Source of the DNA: Aporrectodea caliginosa
Lineage: Eukaryota; Annelida; Clitellata; Crassiclitellata; Lumbricidae
DNA length: 64,000 nt
Reading direction: 5' to 3'
Assembly: GCA_020284085.1 (NCBI GenBank)
Contig: JACEVL010000408.1
Location: 537,501 to 601,500, forward strand
The notes under the pieces are model-generated. The model did not search any database. It saw only the letters and a list, made by a program, of their open reading frames with translations, and had not been told where the DNA came from. Within the stretch, counting starts at the first letter, position 1. Every line of letters begins with the position of its first letter. Below, piece by piece: positions 55,301 to 61,300 of this stretch. The translations under genes were made by a program, and so were the position numbers.

Positions 55301-58300
55301 TCAATAAAGAGATTTAAAAGAAAACTTAAACTGTTCTATGTACAGGGATCTCAAGAAATCATTGCTGTTAACTAAGCACCATTCAGTGATTGAAAAACAG
55401 CCAGCTTTACAGGGTATTGAGAAGAAGCAGCTGGATGAATTTGTAAAGATATTTTACAAGCACGTCTTTATCGAGGGTCTCGTACAGGGCAATGTCACTG
55501 GTGAAGTAAGGAACTTATGCTTATTACTATTATTATTATTCATTCATTCATATCGAACAGTCAAGAATTTGCATACAAAGAACCTTTATGAAAATCGTGA
55601 TAGAAGTTGTTTCATGTAAGCAGTGTTTTTTAGAAGAAATGTTCCAGAACAAATTCAGAACAATTATGGAAGATATTGCAAGGGTTCCAAAGGGCTAAAC
55701 CTGAGCGTCTTATTTTATAGCATCTTAAGTAAAAACTGAAAACAATAAAGTAACTAAATAATTTTTCATTAAAATTGTTAGTGAATTAAATTATTTTTTA
55801 GCAGCTTGAGAAAACACACAGAACGCTGTTTTCGAAGCGTTCTGTCTGAAAGAAGCGTTGCATAGCCAATAAGAAGAAATATCAAATGATACCCCTTAAA
55901 TCTTCCTTACCCACAGCGTATTGTATGTATGTATGAGCACTTGTTATAGCACCCCTTCAAGATTTCTACTCAGAGGCGCTCCCGACTACAGCGCGGACAC
56001 TGAATCGGAGTTTCACGCGCCGAAAGCGCATGAGCAATTGCGAGTGAAGAACTTGCCCAGGGTCCCTACGTGGCGGCTTGAGGTGGATTCGAACCCGCAA
56101 CCTCCGGCTGCAAGGCACCGAACAGTTTACCGCTATTATATACGAATTTGAAGCCACGACGCCGACGTGCCAAAAAACTCAACACTAGTCATTGGTCGAT
56201 TGAAAAAGTGAATCCACACTTATACAAAGTCACATAAGTAGTTAGACGTTGTGTTACGTAACCCAAGGCTAATTAAAGTGGGATTTTTTGTATTAGGAAG
56301 CTCTTGATTTGGAAACCTACATGCTCTCGAAATTGGATGTCACACCCGTTGATTACCCTGATGCCTTGGCACAGGTGAGTCAGTTATTCCTAAATGATTG
56401 ATCTCAGGTTGTCTTATGTGGATGGAATATTTATGCTGTCAATAATGCATAATTGCTTGCTAGCCAGTCAGTGACATGGGTGCCATTGGCCGAGTTGGTA
56501 TTCTACTAGTAATTGTAATTGTACTTATTTATATAGTGCCTCTCTTGAAAGATTATCAGAGGTTCTTCTGACCTGATTACATAAGTCCACGGTCAAACAG
56601 AATGATTTTTTACTACTTACACAATAGAGGCATGGAAACTGGAAATTGAAGAAGCTTTTATTATTTATGTCACATGCATGATATTTCTTGCTAATCTCTT
56701 ATATGGAAACTTGAACGGTGATGTAATTACGACAGTTTATATACCATCGCCAGTAGCAAGCTACTTCTATAGTGCCATCATTGTATTGCACAAGGAATCA
56801 GGTGATACTGATTTCAGCTTTCAGGAGGAAAGAACTAGTCAGTTTCTGTGATATGCAATAGACTGTGCACCCTTTTACTATGAACTGGCTTGCAATCAGA
56901 AAATATGGGTAACTCCAGATTCGACCAACATTAGAGAACTTGAATGGTGATCAGAAACAGGCAGTGAATTCCACAGGCTCAGTTCAGACTGGCAACTAAG
57001 AAAAAAAATTGCACTGTGGCTTAATTACTATAGAAAACGATTTTTATGTTTTTGTTTTTACCAGGTGTTGTTGACAAAAATTCCTAGTGCCAGCTCTACA
57101 TACACTGTCACAAATCAAAATCTTAATGACAACAATTGCGTTTTCACAAGATACATACAGCTAGGTCTAGTTGACAGCGAACAGCTGAATCAGCTGATTG
57201 TGGTAAGTCATTTGTAACACCAAACATCCAATGTGCTCTGTTCCAAACTGATCCTTACTTGGCACTTCTATTAGGATGTTTGGAGCCAGTAATACAAAAT
57301 TTTTATTTGTATTTACCATATAAACTCGAGTATAAGTCGTAAAATTTGGATCATTTTTAAAATCTGAAGTTAGACTGATTTTCGGGTGAAGGAAAAATAT
57401 CATTCGTCCTAGTACCAATGAGTTAAAGACAAACTTCGGCGCTAACGAATGTTATCACCTTGCCAATAAATAATTTCTTTCGGTCATAATTGCTTCTATT
57501 AGGTGCATATTAAAATAATCTATTTGATAAAAGTTTATTTTGTTAAGAAATTGAAGGTTCTATCTGTTACTGTGCTGTCCTAATAGATAGCTAGAAATAG
57601 ATAGAATGATCTAAACATTGGAATGCTAATTGCGAATCGCATTTTAGTGTAGAGTATATGTAACGCTATCGAAATCAACGCCAGTATTGTACAAGGATCT
57701 GGGCTGGGTCCTGTTGACTTTATAGTGGCAATATCCAAACTAAAAACAAGACACTCTACAAACAAAATTATAAAGTACGCAGATGACAGCTCCCTCCTTA
57801 TTCCATCAACAAATAGCGAATTGATAACTTCCGAAATCGATCATGTCACCACATGGGCTGATTCTTGCAATTTAAAACTGAATCATTCTAAGATCCAAGA
57901 GATGATAGTTCGTCGACCAATGAGAGGATTGGGTGTTGATCTTCCAAAAATTACACCGGGCCTCGCCAGGGTAAAGCACATGAAGATCCTAGGTGTCACT
58001 TTGTCAGAACAATTCAACTTCGACACGCATGTTAACAACATTGTCATTAAGGCTAGGCAGTCAATGTATGCCCTCCGCGTTCTAACAGCACATAGGTTAA
58101 AGGGCCAATCTCTGTGTGATGTAACAAATGCTACCACAGTGTCGCGGATGCTCTATGCGGCCCCAGCGTGGTGGGGCTTTGTGGGGGTAGAGGGACGCTC
58201 TCGTCTTCAGGCAACTATACGGCGACTGGTCGGTCTCGTTATCTACCGGAATCCTACCAAAGTTTCGAGCAACTTTGCAGAAAACAGACTCTAACCTCTT

Positions 58301-61300
58301 TTCTACCGTCATCAGCAACCCTGCACATGTATTACATCAACTACTGCCTCCCGTGAAAACTGTTTCATACTCGCTACGCCCCAGAACCCACAATAGAATA
58401 ATACCTAAGGCAAACTCTCTATCTCGTAAAACATTTGTCACACGGATGCTTTATACTTAAATTTTTTTATATTTGATGATCTTTGTACACCAAAATGCGG
58501 TTAGCAGTTGGTTTTTCAATAAAGGATATACTTACTTACTTACTTACTTAACTTCAACTTCTATTTCAAGGAGCTTATAAAGATAGTTTTCACGCCCCAA
58601 AAATGTGCTCACATTAATATTTTCTTTGTCTGATTGTTATTATGAATTCTTGTTAAGAAATGCTCATAATATTCCAATGCAGAATGACATGGAGGAAAAG
58701 AGTGCCACTGAACTTGTCACTAAACGACAACTGGGTTATGAAGTACGGTTGGCACCTGAAAACAGCTATGGTATTATTGGATTGGACCTGACAGTCTTCA
58801 GCCAGGCAACTAAATTCACGTAAGTTGTTAGTCTTCTTTCCAAAGTTACATCATAACTCTGGTGGCTCTAAGTGCAAGTTCTTTAGATGCACAATATCTG
58901 ATCTGATAAAGTCCGCACAATTTCGTTAAGTTTTGTGATTTTCCCGACAATCTGGGTAGAACACTGAATTCATAATCTACTCTTATCTAATCAAATGACT
59001 TCTGCAGCGCCATTATAGTGAACTGAATTACATTAAACGACTAATGGAGAACTGCAATGAATTTCAAGGCATCCTAGTGTGAAGCACAGCAAGAGTCAAA
59101 TTATCTGTTGATCACATTCATTATTTACTCGTATGAGGATTGAAGAAGAGGCAGAAATAGGTTGTCGATTTCAGCAGAATCTGCATGACAATCCAAAACT
59201 ATTAAGGTCTATGAATTGGCAAATCTACAACTCTTAAGTTATCAAATACAATTCTTTTTATCTAATTAATTATTTTTTCAATTACTTAAATTTAAGTACT
59301 TTAAGTGATGCTATTGTGTGAAACTGCTTAGAATGGAAGAGCTGGCCAGAGAAGTAGATGCATTTTTTCTGATGTATAACGCCGAATCACTGCAGAAAAT
59401 GTCCGCATCACGCTTCAACGAAATGGTGAGTAGCTACCATTGCAGTGTAGTAATGCATCACAACTGGTTTCCAATTGTATGGCTGCTAGTATGTGTTACT
59501 AAGCAATCTTTCCTTCTTCAAGTTCTCTGCCATCAGGCAGGTTCAAACGTCCAATGGCGCCACTCCTCTCAATAGTGGACTTCTTCCGTCAGTGTCCTGT
59601 TTCTATCGTCATCATCCAGTCCAACAGCATCCGTCGAGGTCTTCCTCTCATTGACTTGCCCTCTGTTCTTCCCTCTATGATAGTTCTGAAGAGGAAGTCT
59701 ACTCTCCTCTGAGATGCAACCAATAGACTTCCTCTGTGTCCCTCTTATGTTGCCGTCAGAGCTCTTTCATCTACAGCATTTTGAAGTACCTCGTTAATTT
59801 CTGGATCCATGGTAAAGAAGGGTTTGTTGTTTTGATCTTTCTTACCACTGAGAGAGAAAACCAATTCTGATTGGTAAGTGAAGTTCAGTTTAATACATCT
59901 TCGTGTTTTTATGCAAACTTCCCTTCATGAACACCAAAGAAGGCCACCCATTCTATGACAAACAATGTGATGTGACTGTTGTGTCTTCTACTTTTACTTT
60001 CATGTTTTTTAAGCAAAAAGAATTGAGAGGTTTTCAATTTGGTAAGCGGCAATAATTGTCCAAGATCTGCAAAGTAATTTTGCAGGTTATGTTGATTGCT
60101 TTACATTACAGATTTCGACTGCCATTGAAGAGAAGAATAGTGATCATTCAAGCCTTAGTGACTCAGTCCATCAACACTGGAATGAAATTTTACAACAGCT
60201 GTACAGATTTAAGAATCACAAAGTAGAGGTACATATCATTCTTCAGTTTCTTCAGTCCACAAACACTTTTGTGCTGTCTGACCTCTAATTGAAAAGTTCA
60301 AATATCATTCTTGACTTTAGCCCTGCCTGTTGTAGTCAAATTGTTGGTTATAATATTCTTGTTCTCAATGAAATGGCTTAATAATATGTGCCTCCTCTCT
60401 CAGGTCTCATTTTCATGGTCCCACAACAGCTTGGTGGTCTCTACATGCAGGCGATGTTACACTATGCCTTACAGAGCATGTACTAGTAACTATAAATAAT
60501 AATTTCTCTGCATACGGTTGTAAAAACAATATTTACTGCTACGCTGCAGTTCTTCTAAAGAACGCCAACCTTGAGGCATGTTATGTTGATAGCTTTGGAA
60601 GTCATTGTACCACTTCACGTTTAGCGAAACAGCGCATTATCCAGGAGCATATTAACAAGTCCACACTATAGTTACAAACTGATTAAGCTGCACAAACCTC
60701 CGAACCTTATAAGTCTCTGAACATATCTTTTGAACTGTGCTTACCTTTGCATTACTGTCATGGCTTTACGCAGGTAAACACTTTGATGAAGATTTTATAG
60801 TTAATTGGTAAATAAAGGTATGGTAGTAATATCAGTTCATTAAAATTGCTTGTTATGCCTACTAGAAGAGAAGACATTGTCACAATATAGCTAGAATTTT
60901 TGTGTCTTGGAATATTTAGAAAGATGGGTTTAGAGAAACACCATCTCAAAATGTATTGTTATGTTCTCCATCATCCGTCCTTCTGACTCTCTGGGCACTC
61001 GCTTATACTGGTGATGTCTCGGTCATCCACCAAGCACTCTGTTTCCAACAGGGTGACCACGTAAGGTGGTGGGGTAGACATTTGGGCAGAAGAGACCTTT
61101 TAAACACGCTTGTTTCCCAGTCCACACCATCAAGAGGGTGACGCCATTGGACATTTGAACCTACCCAAGGGCAGAGAACTTGAAGAAGAAGCATATAGAC
61201 GCTTCCTGGATCGCTTCCAGGATCTTCTTACACAGTTTGACCCTTTTCAACTTGTCTCCGGATCTACACATCTACAGGGTGGCACTCTTGATCTCGTCAA

